64,000 nucleotides of DNA from Maylandia zebra. Its lineage: Eukaryota > Chordata > Actinopteri > Cichliformes > Cichlidae. Every line of letters starts with the position of its first letter. The stretch's first letter is position 1. Both the position numbers and the translations under genes were made by a program. The notes beneath the pieces are model-generated. The model was given only the letters and a program-made list of their open reading frames with translations, was not told the origin of the DNA and did no database searches. Location of the stretch: assembly GCF_041146795.1 (NCBI RefSeq), contig NC_135187.1, positions 18,448,056 through 18,512,055 of the forward strand, read 5' to 3'. Shown piece after piece: positions 1-12,470 of the stretch.

Positions 1-1379
1 CTGAGCAAATAGATTGTGTTGAAAAATGTGTTTCATTTCAAAGACTAAAAATATGCAGCGCAGACACTTGTTACCACAGTGTTCCTCTGAGGTATATTAA
101 ACACTGATGACACACCCTTAAGACTCTAAACTTGTCTGCCTTTTATTACACATAATGCACTGCCTGTATTATGACTTTAAACCAGTTTGTTCACTTCTGT
201 GAAAAAAGGAAAAGAAAGAGGGGCCTGCAGTTTGTAATTACACACAGGGGGGAAAAAAGGAAAATAAAAACATACCTTGGGATGCTTTAACACAGCTTAA
301 TTAAAAATTACATTTTTATTACAAAATGAAAATAAAAATGGACCATTCGTGTAAAAGGAAACCATGTTATTTTGTTTACACCACAGTGGCTTTGGACAGT
401 GTATTTATTTTAACGCCTCCCAATATTTCAATATATTTATACTCTTGGACTTATAGAAAATACAAGTATATAGAAAACAAAACAGAAAACCGATGCGGGG
501 AACACCCAATAACACGTTCTAGGTTCTGCTGAATCTCCCGAACAATTTCCTCAAATCTGAGGAAATGCGCAGACTTCACAATGGCACAAATTATAATCTA
601 ATCTGAAAGTAAAACAAAGGCTCATGCGGGGAACATGGCCAACAGCAAGTTCAGAACTCAAAACACTTATACATTCTTTAAAAGATTAACTTCCACACTG
701 TGAGATGAGCATTCATCTCAGTAGGTCCACATGAGCTGGTGAGCTGGGCGAGAAAAAAAATTGAAAATAAAAAAGATAGTAATCTCCTTAAACTGTATAA
801 ATGTTGAGGGACAAGTGGAGTGAGTAATCTTAAAAGATCCAGTGGCAGAAATCAAAAGGCAAAGGTGAGAACCGGTTAAAACAAACAAGCAAACAAAAAA
901 AAATGGAAAGGGAAAACTTGGTTTGATCAGCTTGTTTGTGTTGCGGTGTGCACCAAATACAAATGAACAAAAATAATGATTGCAAAAAGCAGCAAAAAGA
1001 GGCAGAAGCACTTAAGTCGAAACCATTGTGGAAAGAGATATCGTATCTAGCTAAATGCAATGTATCAGACAATACACTTGGACCTGCTTTCCCACAAGGC
1101 TTTGCATTTCTGTGGAAAAATATGGACCACTGACGAAGTACTGAAGTCAAACGAAGCACTAATAATGAAGGCTACATTAATAAACCACCCTCTGTTACAG
1201 GTAAGCTTCTATGTAAGATTATACATCATTCATTTACAATGCTTGATCAACCTCTCAGATGACTGTTAACACAAACGTGGTCATTATTAATGAGCTTATT
1301 TTCTTCTTTTAAATGCATTATTTTATTTTTATTTATTTTTTTGCACTTTTTCAGGTTCCACTTTCACGCACTTCTGAGC
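1..1379. other. adnp2 3' UTR and downstream flank
   Basis: This A/T-rich stretch lies downstream of the adnp2 stop codon (adnp2 is on the minus strand). Short open frames here are low-complexity and look like chance. Several TTTATT words on the plus strand (AATAAA on the minus strand) occur near 140, 314 and 1320-1350 and could be polyadenylation signals. The sequence does not say which is used. I see no other gene. Confidence 0.5.
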
Positions 1380-4300
1380 TCATTCCATCTGCTCCCCACC
1401 TGTGACTTTTTCATTTCCACTTTCGTCCATCGGTTCTGGTGCGTCTTCGCCGCTTTCCATCTCCTCTGTCGTGTCAGCTGCTGATTCGGCAGGCTGCTGC
1501 TCCGGGATGACCAGGTTGTGCTTGAGTTTGCTCAGTTCGGCCATGTTGAAGCCGAGGAGGATGCCTGCAGTGTTCCTCTTGAGACTCTTCATGCACTTGC
1601 TGCGTTTCTTGCTGAAGAGCGCCGCCAGCTCCGCCTTGGTAAGAGACAGCCTCTTGCACAGCTCTTCGGTCTCTGCTTTGGTCGCGTACGGGTTCACGTT
1701 GAAGTATTTGGATATGAAGTCTCTACGCTCCTCGCTGCAGCGGCGCTCCGTTGGGGTGGGCTCCAGCAGCAGCTTGACCGCCATGTCGCTCTGAACTTCG
1801 GGCTCTGGCGGAGGCAACAACTTCTCCTGCTCTCGCTTCTTGCGCATGGCTGCCCTGTGTTCTCGCTCTCGTTTGTTGGCCTCGAGGACCTCCCGCCACG
1901 CAGCTTCCAGTCTCCTCTTCGACTGCAGCTCTGCTTCGGTTTCCGGAGGCTCTGTGGGGCGCACGATAGGAATCAAGCGAGCTGGAGCAACCCGAGCTGG
2001 AGCCACACGAGCTGGAGTCACGCGAGCTGGAGTCAATGTCTGTTTCATAGTCAGCCCTTGTGGTACTTGAAGGAAGTAGAGACCGGAAGCCTGATTGACC
2101 TGCTGAGCTGGTTTTGGTGGCGGCTGGGGTGCTGCAGCAGGTGTGGGTGGTTGTTGTGGCTTGGGTGAACAACGACATCGCTGAATGTGGAGCATCACAG
2201 CCTGCTGGGTGACCTTTCCTGTGTACACGCCGTTGCAGTATATGCACTTGAAAGCCTCCGTCTTGAGAATAGCGTGGATAGTGGGTGCTACAAAGTGCTT
2301 CTGTTTCAGGTGCTGCAAGTAGTCTGACTCCTGCTGAAACTTTTCATCACAAAAGGGACAGTAGGAGCTGTTGACTTTGACGGGTACGGAGCAGATTTCC
2401 GGGTGGTTGCTGGGCTGCAACTTAAAGAAAATCAGATCTAGGGAACTTGTGACCAAGGCGAGCTTGACCTCTGCGTCACCAAGGATCTCTCTTGGCGCAG
2501 AGGTGTGAACGTCAAAATAAGGGAACAGGATCCCTCCAGCACCCTTTGAGTAGACTCTGTACTTCTGCCTCAGGAAATCACAGTATGCCTTGCTTGTAGG
2601 ATTGTGCTGCTTTACATGTTCGATGAGCTGTTTGATTGAGAAGAACAAGGCTGAGCAGTACAAGCAATTCAAGCCATGCAGCAGGTGCTGGAAGACGCTC
2701 TTTTCTGATAGTAGAATTTTGCAGGTTAGACATTTCACAGTTTTGTCAGGCATTTTTTTCAGGAATGCAGCTCGCGCAGCTACACTTTCTGACTTGGACG
2801 AGGAAGATTTTGTCTGGTGGGCGACCTCGGTGTGCATGTCAAAGACATTGGAAGGGAAGAGTTCATTGCAGAGGGGACAGGTTATCCATTTCTTAGTTTG
2901 TGGCGTGGAATTTATTTGTTCAACTGACTTGAGGGCAGTACTTGTGCTGTGAGAGACTGGCACTGCTACTTGCAGGGGAGCAAAAGTGTACGTGGGCATT
3001 CCGTTCACCTTGTTGCCAGTCGGGATCAGGTGACTCAGCAGAGACTGTGAAGTCAACATAGTACCTTGTAGGCCGATTTGGTTTGTTGCTAAACTGTGTG
3101 TAACTGCAGCAGGCTTGGGTACAGTCCCAGGTCCAGCTGCTACGTTCGCCTGCAGTCCCGACTGAAGGAGGATCTGCTGCGCTTGTGGGGTCTGTTGTGC
3201 AGGAGCAGGAGCTGAAGGAGGCGCTGAAGCGGGAGTTAAGGTCACTGGCGCCTGTTTTAGAGCAAGATTCGAAACTGTGGGAAGGTGGACCATAGGCGGT
3301 CCTTGGGGCAAAGCACTTCGGAGGGCTATCGTGGCACCGGGCTGAAGCAAACCTTTAGCCTCAGCACTAGCTAGCTGCACTAGCGCTGAGGCCTGAGGTG
3401 GCAGGAAAGCTTGGTTTGTTCCAGGGCCACAGATCAGAGTGGTACTGTTTGCAGTCCCTTGTACTTGCTGTAATGTCACTACAGTCCCAGCAGGTTGGCC
3501 GTTACTTGGCAAGACCAAAGATTTACTATTGAGCATTTGAGGTTGCTGTGGTTTGGGAGCAATACTTGGGAATGTCACAAACACACCATTCCCATTAGGA
3601 GTCGGTTTAACAATGTAGTTCTTATTCTCATAAATCAGAACCTGCACTTGTGTGCTTACTGTATAATGTGATGGCTCGATGAGCATGTGATGCAACATTT
3701 GGTCTAGAGTTCCAGTGTTCACCTTGCACATCTTGCAGCAATACACTTTGACAGATGAATTCCCCTGAAGGTGCAACCTGTAACCGATGTACTGCTCTGC
3801 CAAACTCTCCATGTGCTTCAGAATAATGTGCTTCTTCATTGCAAAGATAGAAGATGTGGGAAACGCACATCTTCGACACTGATACCTCTCGTTTCCACGA
3901 TGGGTGGGTAAAGATGTTTCCCTCTGCAGCGGTATCTGGGTGTTTGACACAGGGAGTTTGGCGTGGAAGAACAGCATGTGCTTCTTCACAACCTTGGGGT
4001 GGCCGATGAAGACGCACTGTGAGCAGGGTGTCAGCGCACAGAAGGACTGGACGTAACCGTGGCAGCGGGAGACATGGCTCCTGAAGTTGTAGATGTTTTG
4101 TGAAGAGTACTTGCACAGGCTGCAGCACAGAGATCGAGACCGATACGGCCACTGAGGACGGAGAAAAGACAATGAAAGCGTAAGAGGAGGCAAAAAAAAG
4201 TGCTTTTAAAGAATCCACAGCATGAGAAAATTTTTTTTTTTTTTTTTTTTAAATATCAGGTTTACCTTCTTTTGCATTCTGCTGTAGTATCCTTCCGCAA

Positions 4301-7300
4301 AATCCATCCACTCAGTTTCCTGAAAAGCATCATCTTCATCCGAGTTTTTCTCAGAGTTTTCATTTATTTCCTGCACAGAACACACATATTTCAAATAAAA
4401 GTAAAAACACTGTGTGAAACTCCAACTTATCAACTTCCATTTACAGCTGTGTTTAGCGAAGGTTAATTCAGTCTAATGCACTTATGCCAATTCATTATTA
4501 CCCTGCTCACTTACCCAACACCACAGACATCTCTTGACAGTTATCAGGCCACATCACATCACATCACCCAACCCCACCTGTTGCCATGACAACAACAGAA
4601 TAACCTAGATATGGTGTCCCCAACCACCAACCCTTCACTTCAGCCTGCATCTCATGTAAAACAAAGTAATACAGACTTTAAAGGAATTTAACTGTATTTA
4701 TTTAAAAAATAAATAAATAAATAAATAAAAATAAAGCAGACAGAACACAGCTATGACAGATTGTAAGCCTCATGTTCTACACATCTTCCTCCCAGCAACA
4801 AAGACAATCTTTACAGTCACTCGAGGTTTTAAGGTGATAAAGATCATTGTCACAAACTGAGCATCTGAAGTGGGAAATGTAGGTTCAGGGCCTCTCACTG
4901 AGGGGGTTTTGGCCTTCCCTCCAGTGGAAAACCACAAGAACGGTCATATAAATATTTTTTCAACTGACTTTTTAAAATTTTTTAAAGCAGGCTTTTATTA
5001 CTTAAATATTTTACTCATCAAATTGCTAAAAAAAAACAAACACCAAAATTAAATGATTTGGTTTTAAGGTTAAAACTCAAACTCTTTTTCCTCATCTACA
5101 AGCAGACCAATCATGCTCATTTGCATCCTCAAAGACCTTTTTTTTACAAAGTTTGTTCTCGAGTTCAAGCGAATCCTTTCAAGTCATTTTAGAGGCAGTT
5201 CCCTCAAGACATGTCTGAGGTATCGTGTTCACAAGAATAGGACCGATGGGCAGACGGAAACCTGAAAACATGACACCTCCAGCCAGGCCACTGCCACCAG
5301 CTGCAGCAGTTTCTGAGGCCTAAAAACTCTTTAAGAGCTTCTCTGTCCTAAAGCAGCTGTCATTACTTTTTAATAGTTAAAACCTAATTTATAGAATTAC
5401 ACCAGGAACCAAAAATTATATCAGAGTTTGTGTCAGAAAATTGGGTGGCCCTGAGGTGCCAAACACACTGCAACTTAAAACAAAAAACAAAAAAAACAAA
5501 AACCCAGCAAATAGAAAAAACGCTGCAAAAGAACACAAAACATAACAGAAGTGTTTCTGTGGAGCCAAAAAAAAAAAATAAAGATGGAAAAGCTGCAGAC
5601 TTGGCAAGCTAACAGTAAACGGCTAATAGCTTCTTTTTCTTCCTCCTAGCATTATTCCCGCTCTGCGAGGTCCGCTTTTCTGCAAAGCCACCTCCATCTT
5701 CTTCACATAGTCTTTAATTCGGTCCATCCATCACCTTTTTGGTCTGCCCCTTGGTCGCTGAGTCTTAGTGCTGTTCTTGTCAACAAGTTTTTGTCACTTC
5801 TGACCACGCGTCCATACCATCGCACTCGTGCTACTTGCTCTTCTCCGTGATTGGTGCGATGCCCAGCCGCTTTCGGATGTTAATGTTCATGAGGTGGTCC
5901 CACCGTGTCACGCCCAGGCACCACCAGTAAACGGCTAATAGCAAACATGATTATATGAATCATCCAATTAAAACACACATTACCTGCACCTTTTCACTTC
6001 CGTAGATGCTCTGTCAAAGTAAAGCACTTCTTTTGTGTTTTTTGAGATTTTGTTTTATCTAATCCCGTTCTATTTTTTGTGCTTTTGCAGTTTTTTCCCC
6101 ATTTGCTGTTTTTTTTATAAAGTTGCAGTGCATTGCATCGTCAGAGCAGAGACAAGCAGAGCTACTGAGCTACAAGTGATTCCTTGTGTCAAGGGAGCAG
6201 CTGAAGCTAGTTTTGTAAACTGTTACTGCAATAATGGATGCAATTAATAGTTAATACAGTATCTTGATTTTTAACTGTCTAGCCTAGTCAGTGAAAAATG
6301 CCCAACTTGTTTAGTATTTAACAAAGCATCATACAGTCTCCCTGTGAGTGCTACTCTTATGTAAATGTGAGATCATGATGATTGGATCCATTTGCACTTT
6401 ACAGTAGAGCAGGGCGATATGGCCAAAAATATTTATCACGATATATATTTGAAAATTTGCGATAACGATATAATTGACGATATAATTGATGCGAGACAAA
6501 ATACAACTCCACAACATTACTAGCGCAAAAAGACAACCTTCCATTTATTTTCACTTAAACAGGAAGCTGGTTTTTATGTACATTAAAGCTTTAGAAAAAT
6601 GTAACAGTGCAAATGCAAATTCCTTGCTGAAAGTTTAACCAAAAGGCATTTCCAGTAGAAATGGGCTGACATATCATGAGCATAACCACGTATAATATGG
6701 TTATATGGTTAAAAAGAGGTGCTTTGCAACATTAAACTGCAGTGTGCAGTACGTATTTTTCGGACCATAAGGTGCACGGGATTATAAGGGACATTAAGCG
6801 AAACAAAGCAGTCAGATAAATCAAACTTTATTAAACTCATTCTTCTTGCTTCCTCCACTTCTGTACCATTGATTCATTAATGTTGAATTCTCTGGCAGCT
6901 GCTCTATTCCCATGTTGTTGCAGTATATTAATGACTAACCTCGTATTGTGGATGGATTATCTCAGTTGTTCTCCTGACTGAAGATTGGTCCTTTTACAGC
7001 ATCCTGCCATGCGATTGCATTTGTCTCTAACTATCAGGAACTTTAACGTTAACTTTTATAAGTGGGAAAGTGTTAGTGTTCGTCCTCCAGCTTCACTGTT
7101 TATGTTATGCTAACATAGCTTTGTCGCTAGCGGTCACGTAGCACATCATTATATACCAGCTAGCCCAACTTCAGTAACCCTACAAACGTCACTGCTGTTT
7201 AGTTTCCTGTCTTCATTTATGTTGGAAGTGATAGCAGAGCTGTACGTTTGATTTTTTTCAGAAATCTCTCAGTCAGAACATGCAATATCATGCTTAGGTA

Positions 7301-9954
7301 ACTAGCGAAACTAGCGAGCTAACTTCCGCTAGCTTCCTGCTAACTTCTAACTCCGTTAAATGTAATAACTTTTGTTTTCATGGATGCCTGGAAGTTAAAC
7401 TTCATAGTTACACCTGGTAAAGCAGCAATGCTGATCGTTTTATTAAAGATGAAAGAATTTAGACAGTTTTTAACTCTCAGTGATGCTGCAGTGTTCGTTT
7501 GACCTGAAGCATACGGAGTTTAGGACCCAGATTACTCCCAGATTTAAGAGCATCTTAGTCCGACAAATACGACAATAACGACGGCCGCTTGCATGTTCTG
7601 TAAAAAAAATGTGCTTTGTCGTGTATCTGACGGACAAACACCAAACCAGTTCCACATCACTGAAGTTGCACCATTTTTACAAACCAATTCTGGTTCATCT
7701 GTTTCACTCAACAATCGGCCATGTGCGCATGAACACAAAGGCACTGCGCATGCGCGTTTTACTCATATTCTATCGCGATATTTCATTTTCCTATCGTTGC
7801 CTAACATTATACCGGTATTACCGTGAACGGTATAACATGGCCCAGCCCTACTTTACAGTGTAAAGCTGTAAAGCAGAATCAGTGATGAGTTTGTGTGGAT
7901 GCAGCAGAATGGGATGAGTGTTTGGGATTAAAAACCCCATTTGCAAAATATTTTGAGAAGTTGGGACTAAACAACACCCTGTAAACATGTGAGAACTTAG
8001 GAGGCAAACAGCTTCATATTTTCCTCATTCTTGCTTGATGCAATATTACCACCTCTTTTTCAACGACGAGTACAAGATCTCTGCAGTGGGTGACATTTCT
8101 GGAGCGCAGGCAGGCCATTTTAGCTCCTGAACTCATACTGCAGAGTCATGCTGTTGGAATATATACCTAATGTAGGTTGGCATCATCTTAGTGAAATAAG
8201 CAAGAACTTCTCTGAAAAATGCTGTAACCCAAACCTTCTGTACTGTCTGCTGTTTGTTTTGGCTCTCTGATAAGCAACAAGGTCAGCCTAGTTGCGTGTT
8301 GACAGTACTTCCTTATGTGAAGAGGATATGAAACTATAGCTGTAACGTTTGACGTGTTTTCAGGCGAGAATGTAGCTGTGTAAACCTCAAATATCTGCTC
8401 AGTTTATCAAGACACCACATATTTTCAAAAGCGCTCCGACGTTCTCGGAGACGTCTGTTACCCACTAGCTCGATAGCGAGCCGGGGACAAGGATCACTAG
8501 AGCCAGTGAGAACACCGGACTCCCGGCAAATCGTTTTCAAACCCACCGCCATCTTTCGCTACTCAGGTTAAACATATATGAGTCACTTAGATAACTTAAA
8601 AATATTATTCTTTGGCTTTTTTCAGTATTTTATTTGTTCCTGAGTAAATCGGCTGAGTTTATTAAACTTCACCAAAACAATCTGCACAATTCATTAAAAT
8701 TTAATAAACTACCATCTTATTTTTAGTTAGCACATACCTTAAACACTTAAAGCTGTAGGCTAATGATAGTTATATAAGAGCAGATGCATGCTGGTGCAAT
8801 AAGCATCCGTTTTACGTCCAATGGATGCATGATCTGATTAGTCGACTAATCGCAAAAATAATCGGTGACTAGTCGACTATCAAAATAATCGTTTGTGGCA
8901 GCCCTAGTTCAGAGACATCAGGACAACATAAGACTGAGATTCAGACACATCGTAGATCTACTCGACTTTAACAGCTGTATTGTTTCAGAGACGTCAGTAT
9001 ATTATGTAAGTATTATCCATCACTGACAGAGAATGAAAATAAACAAAATATGTGAAAGCGGAATTTGACAGCTGTGTGCACCAATCTCTGTGCACAAACT
9101 ACTGTTTATTATCAGTTTGTGTCCTGTGTGTGTGTCCTGTGTGTGTGTCATGTAATGAGCAACAACAGAGCCTGTCCCACCAACACTCCACCTTAACTTC
9201 CATTAAAATATCGACAACAGAAAAATGCAAGATTCAGCTCTCAACATTCAGAGGTGACCAGCTTCACACAGCAGAGGTGGGCAACCCTTACCATCAAAAG
9301 AAACATTTTTGACCCTCCCTAAATATAACAGCAATGCTACGTGCTTGTTTGTTTTATTTTTCTTTTTGCTAGTTTGTCATCCAGATCAAGCTCACCGAAT
9401 CTGCTAATACAGTGTAAGACTCTCCACTTTCCTCTGATTGCACCGTATTTGAATTACTGTGCAGAGGTTTGGGGCAATACTTACAAATGTTCGCTATCAT
9501 CAATCTTTATATTACAAAAAAGGGCCATAAGGATAATCCATAAAACTGGTTACAGAGATCATACAAATCCACTATTCTTAAAATCAAAAATTCTAAAATT
9601 CACAGATCTGGTTCATTTTCTCACAGCACAAATTATATATAAAGCAATAAATAACCTGCTTCCTGACAATATTCTAAAAATGTTTTCTAAAAGGGAACGG
9701 GGATACAATTTGAGGGGGGAATTAAATTTAAAACATCCTCGTATCCGTACAACATTAAAAAGTTTTTGCATCTCTGTGTGTGGAGTGAAGCTGTGGAACA
9801 GACTAAGTATAGATATGAAGCAATGTCCGAGCATGGCACAGTTTAAAAAGCGGTTTAAGGATATGGTTTTTACAGGGTACAGGTAGAGATTTGATAGGGT
9901 GTTCTTGTCTAATATTTTCATGTGTGTGCGCATGCACGGGTTTGTTGGTATGGG

Positions 9955-10028
<74 letters not shown>

Positions 10029-11292
10029 TGTAGGTTGTGTATCCTTGAGGTGTTAATGGGGTTATTGAAAATGTGTATATGTGCGTATGTGCGTATATAC
10101 GTATGTATGGATAGATAGAAACATATATGTGTATATATTAAAAAAAAATTTTTTACACATAACATATAATGTAATTGCAAGGAGGTATTTCTGTAGTCTA
10201 TTGATACTAGATAGTGGAAAAGGGGTGGGATTAAATAAGCTTATGCTTCTTCCTGCTCCTTTTTGAACATGGACGTTATTTGGAGTTGTGGTTGCTCGTT
10301 TTCCTTTTGTTTGCTTTGTTCATTTGTCTCTTTTAATTCTATTTTTTTATACTTTTTCAACATGTTCAAAATAAAGATTCAATCAATCAATCAATCAATC
10401 AATCAAATGTTTCCTCTTTTGGGTTGGAGTCCATAACAAACAGTGGGAAGGGACTTTGAACCCATTTATTTTTCTACATCCATGCCAGGTCCAGCAAAAC
10501 GTAAGGTGGTGCAGGCTCTGATTTAACTGATTCATTTTTTTGTTTTTTAAAAGGCAGAACATTTTTACAACTGGAAAATGTAAAACATTACTCACAAATA
10601 CAAGAACTAAAAATGAAAAATAACTACTCCATAATAAAGTCATTTTTTTCCTCCTCTCTCTTTCTTTTGTCTTAGCTGCAGGGAGAGGGAGCCACACGTT
10701 TGCCAACCTCGGCTCAAAGCCTAGGCAGGGCACTAACAGCTGTGAGCCAACCCCCTGTGTCTCTGGCATTTCTAATAAATCAATGAGTGAAGAAAATCCA
10801 CTGAGCACTCCGTCCTCTCTGATCCCGGGCCTCCTTAGGGCAACTATCGCAGCCACAACCAGCGCAAAACCCTTAAGACGCCACATTTTTACGACAATGT
10901 AGATGATGAAACACCCAAATGCTGCGGTTTTTACACTGAGGGCCACTATTCTTTTTGAAGAGACTTCTTCTTATACCCAGCCATGTTGCTGAACGGTCAC
11001 CAATTAAACTAATTAGGTATGTTATGCTTTTATGTTATTTTCAAACAAACATGGGCTAACGCATTTCTGAAAATCAGCATGTTCTGCTTTCTTTCTACTT
11101 GAGTTGCTGTTACTAGAGCACAACAGAGTAAACAACACTCAAGCCCAGAGATCTGTCAGATTATTCTCCACGACAGAAACCTACCTTCAGCAGGTTCTGA
11201 CAGTCTTCCAGGCCGATCTCACTCAAGATGCTCTTCACTGCCTTCCTCGCTTTGCGGATCTTTTCGATATTTCCAACTGGGACCTGATACAT
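1380..11292 (-). CDS. adnp2: ADNP homeobox protein 2 (zinc-finger/homeobox nuclear protein)
   Basis: Three coding exons are 11185-11292 (ATG at 11290-11292), 4266-4370 and 1380-4151 (stop TGA 1380-1382). All junctions are GT-AG and phase 0. They predict 994 aa, against about 1,131 in human ADNP2. Exon 1 encodes [17 protein letters not shown], the family N-terminus. The last exon carries a series of C2H2-type fingers: CSLC, CSQC, CRRC and CKMC near residues 80-220, then [24 protein letters not shown] and [28 protein letters not shown] in the middle matches ADNP2 rather than ADNP. A divergent homeodomain ([17 protein letters not shown]...) follows at about residues 885-945, then an acidic tail. 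Known family role: nuclear chromatin/transcription regulator; DNA targets cannot be read here. A putative splice acceptor puts the 5' edge of the first coding exon at 11307. Intron 2 (4371-11184) is full of transposons. Teleost a/b paralogue is not resolved. Confidence 0.95.
1978..2037 (-). repeat. Four tandem 15-bp coding repeats in adnp2
   Basis: Four consecutive 15-bp units, all beginning CGAGCTGGAG on the plus strand, encode a run of (T/A)PARV-type pentapeptides between the last zinc finger and the homeodomain. The 15-bp period keeps frame, so copy-number changes alter protein length without breaking it. Confidence 0.85.
4690..4735. repeat. (AAAT)n microsatellite
   Basis: A simple run of AAAT units lies in adnp2 intron 2, in the A/T-rich tract 4690-4735. 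No gene is associated. Confidence 0.8.
5613..5942 (-). mobile_element. 5'-truncated LINE 3' fragment with 18-bp target-site duplication
   Basis: The 18-bp word CAGTAAACGGCTAATAGC occurs at 5613-5630 and again at 5925-5942, exactly bracketing a 294-bp insert. Read on the minus strand, the insert gives a decayed peptide with [13 protein letters not shown] and GRPKK-like remnants. I recognise these as the C-terminal tail of RTE/BovB-like LINE reverse transcriptases. It ends in an A/G-rich tail next to the left duplication, as target-primed reverse transcription would leave. In-frame stops make it dead. Clade assignment is from memory. Confidence 0.75.
6397..7858. mobile_element. hAT-type DNA transposon with perfect 8-bp TSD, no transposase
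   Basis: CTTTACAG flanks the element at 6397-6404 and 7851-7858. The element (6405-7850, 1446 bp) begins TAGAGCAGGGCGATATGGCC and its other end, reverse-complemented, begins TAGGGCTGGGCCATG, so the terminal repeats are imperfect but clear. Eight-base duplications and CAGGGCTGGGC-like ends are typical of the hAT superfamily. Open frames inside are short and none resembles a hAT transposase, so it is non-autonomous. It carries an unrelated insertion (next entry). It lies in adnp2 intron 2. Confidence 0.85.
6750..6960 (-). mobile_element. Pogo/Tigger-like transposase remnant nested in the hAT element
   Basis: On the minus strand, about 6840-6920 translates as [20 protein letters not shown] followed by a stop. 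This is the psq-type helix-turn-helix found at the N-terminus of pogo-like (Tc1/mariner superfamily) transposases. The neighbouring text near 6755-6800 (TTTTTCGGACCATAAGG...) resembles terminal sequence I associate with such elements in fish. Only one helix-turn-helix exon-like piece survives. Borders are approximate. Confidence 0.55.
7915..8240. repeat. Degenerate interspersed repeat (family seen again at 33271-33480)
   Basis: GAAGTTGGGACTAAACAACACCCTGTAAAC and the following text (split here only for description) match, from memory, the internal part of a repeat abundant in fish genomes; the copy at 33271-33480 looks like the end of the same family. No coding potential is visible. Superfamily is unassigned. 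Confidence 0.4.
8560..8905. mobile_element. One end of a hAT-like element
   Basis: The stretch ends with repeated TAGTCGACTA motifs and GGCAGCCCTA at 8896-8905, a terminal structure I know from fish hAT elements. The partner end and a matching duplication were not found to the left, so this is a truncated copy. The left border is a guess. Confidence 0.5.
9341..10406 (+). mobile_element. LINE (L2/CR1-type) 3' end
   Basis: The 9341-9886 frame encodes [31 protein letters not shown] and VKLWNRLS, conserved in the C-terminal part of jockey-superfamily (L2/CR1-like) reverse transcriptases. It is 5' truncated, lacking the catalytic RT region. After it come an untranslated region, a long TA microsatellite, AATAAAG near 10370 and a tail of repeated ATCA units to 10406, which is how such LINEs end. 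It is on the plus strand in adnp2 intron 2, opposite to the gene. Confidence 0.8.
9957..10023. repeat. (TA)n microsatellite
   Basis: About 33 uninterrupted TA units lie inside the LINE 3' region. It could extrude a cruciform and is likely length-polymorphic. Confidence 0.95.
10407..11184. other. adnp2 intron, no recognisable element
   Basis: This is unique-looking intronic sequence between the LINE tail and the first coding exon of adnp2. I see no gene or clear repeat. Confidence 0.4.
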
Positions 11293-12115
11293 GATTCCTC
11301 ACAAGCCCTTATAAAGGAAAATAAGTTTTCAACTGGTTACAAAGCATTCGCGCTCTTCTATTAATTATAAAATAATTATCAAAATATGCTTTTATTGCAT
11401 TTATAGTGCAAACATACATCATATTTCTCAGCCTACAAAATTACCATTGTTTTTTAATTGTAGCATCATTAAATTAGTAAAAATATTTTCTGTAGCCCCA
11501 AAACAAGTGAATAGTATGGTGAAAAGGTGAACATGGCACACACTGGGCAGAATAACAAAGGTTAGCTGAGGTCAGGTAATGTATGCAGTATTACATCAAT
11601 AATTTATAACCCTATTATGCCAATAAATAAAACACATAAACAGTAAATGAAGATGGAATAACGGACGGGGTAATAATGATGTAGTTAAATAATCCACTGC
11701 AGCATAGTGACAACCTGCCTGTATTTAGTACTGATTGATGAGAATCACAGCATGGCTGAATATGGGTATAATGTCTGCACAGGCTCTGTGGTAACACAAA
11801 TAAAAGCCGTAACAGTTAGTGTGCATCAGCTGATATCACTCTCAGCATCTGTGCAAAAACACCAGCCGTTCGCCAGTGAGCACTACAAAAAAAGTTATTT
11901 TCAGTCAGTTAAAAGTGCGAGATTTAGATCACCTGTAAACTAAAAGCCTGTCCCCCTCACACATGCCATCCATGCTAACACTACAATGTGTCTGCTGGCC
12001 GTACTGAAGTCCTAAAAAAGCCCGGGGAGGCACGCTGACAACAAGCCGGTGACTAAGACGGCGAGGGCGCATCCGCCTACACGAGGATGCCCACAGCCTC
12101 CTCGCACATATTTAC

Positions 12116-12470
12116 CTCGTCCAATTTTCAGCGTAGATTAACGTTAGTTGTCGCTGTGCCACCACCGACAGAGCTAAGGGTTTTCCCACTTCCACCGGCC
12201 CGCAACTGTGTGTATCAGTGAGCTGCGTCTACTGGCGGTGCTGCGCGCAGACGCTCCCCCGAGCGGCATTCGCTGTCCGTGCACACCGCTCTACGAACAC
12301 CCTGCTTAAATATGAAACGTGATGTTTGCGAAACCACTCCGGAGACAAGTTATCTTTTTTCTTTTTTGGTCCAGCTTTTGTCCCTTTCTTCCCCCCTATT
12401 GAGGAAAAAATGGCGCTTAAGTTCAGGATCTGACGTAGCTGCCTCATTTGCATACAGCACAAACTGACCA
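12116..12470 (-). promoter_or_regulatory. Putative adnp2 5' noncoding exon and CpG-rich promoter
   Basis: Sequence from about 12010 to 12560 is clearly richer in G+C and CpG than its surroundings. On the minus strand a good donor (GAG|GTAAAT) ends a possible noncoding exon at 12116. It would join a putative acceptor (TTTATAAG) at 11307, just upstream of the adnp2 ATG. The transcription start is not visible. The link is an inference from spacing and splice signals. Confidence 0.45.

Noticed and set aside
718-1159. Short minus-strand frames downstream of adnp2
   Set aside because: Phe/Leu-rich translations of A/T-rich 3' UTR; no motif.
1518-2168. 216-codon plus-strand frame opposite adnp2
   Set aside because: It is the antisense shadow of the adnp2 last exon, which has clear homology on the other strand.
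7593-7863. Overlapping short frames near 7.6-7.9 kb
   Set aside because: They span the right end of the hAT element and have no hAT transposase features.
9803-10180. Tyr-Ile repeat proteins on both strands
   Set aside because: They are translations of the (TA)n microsatellite inside a LINE tail.
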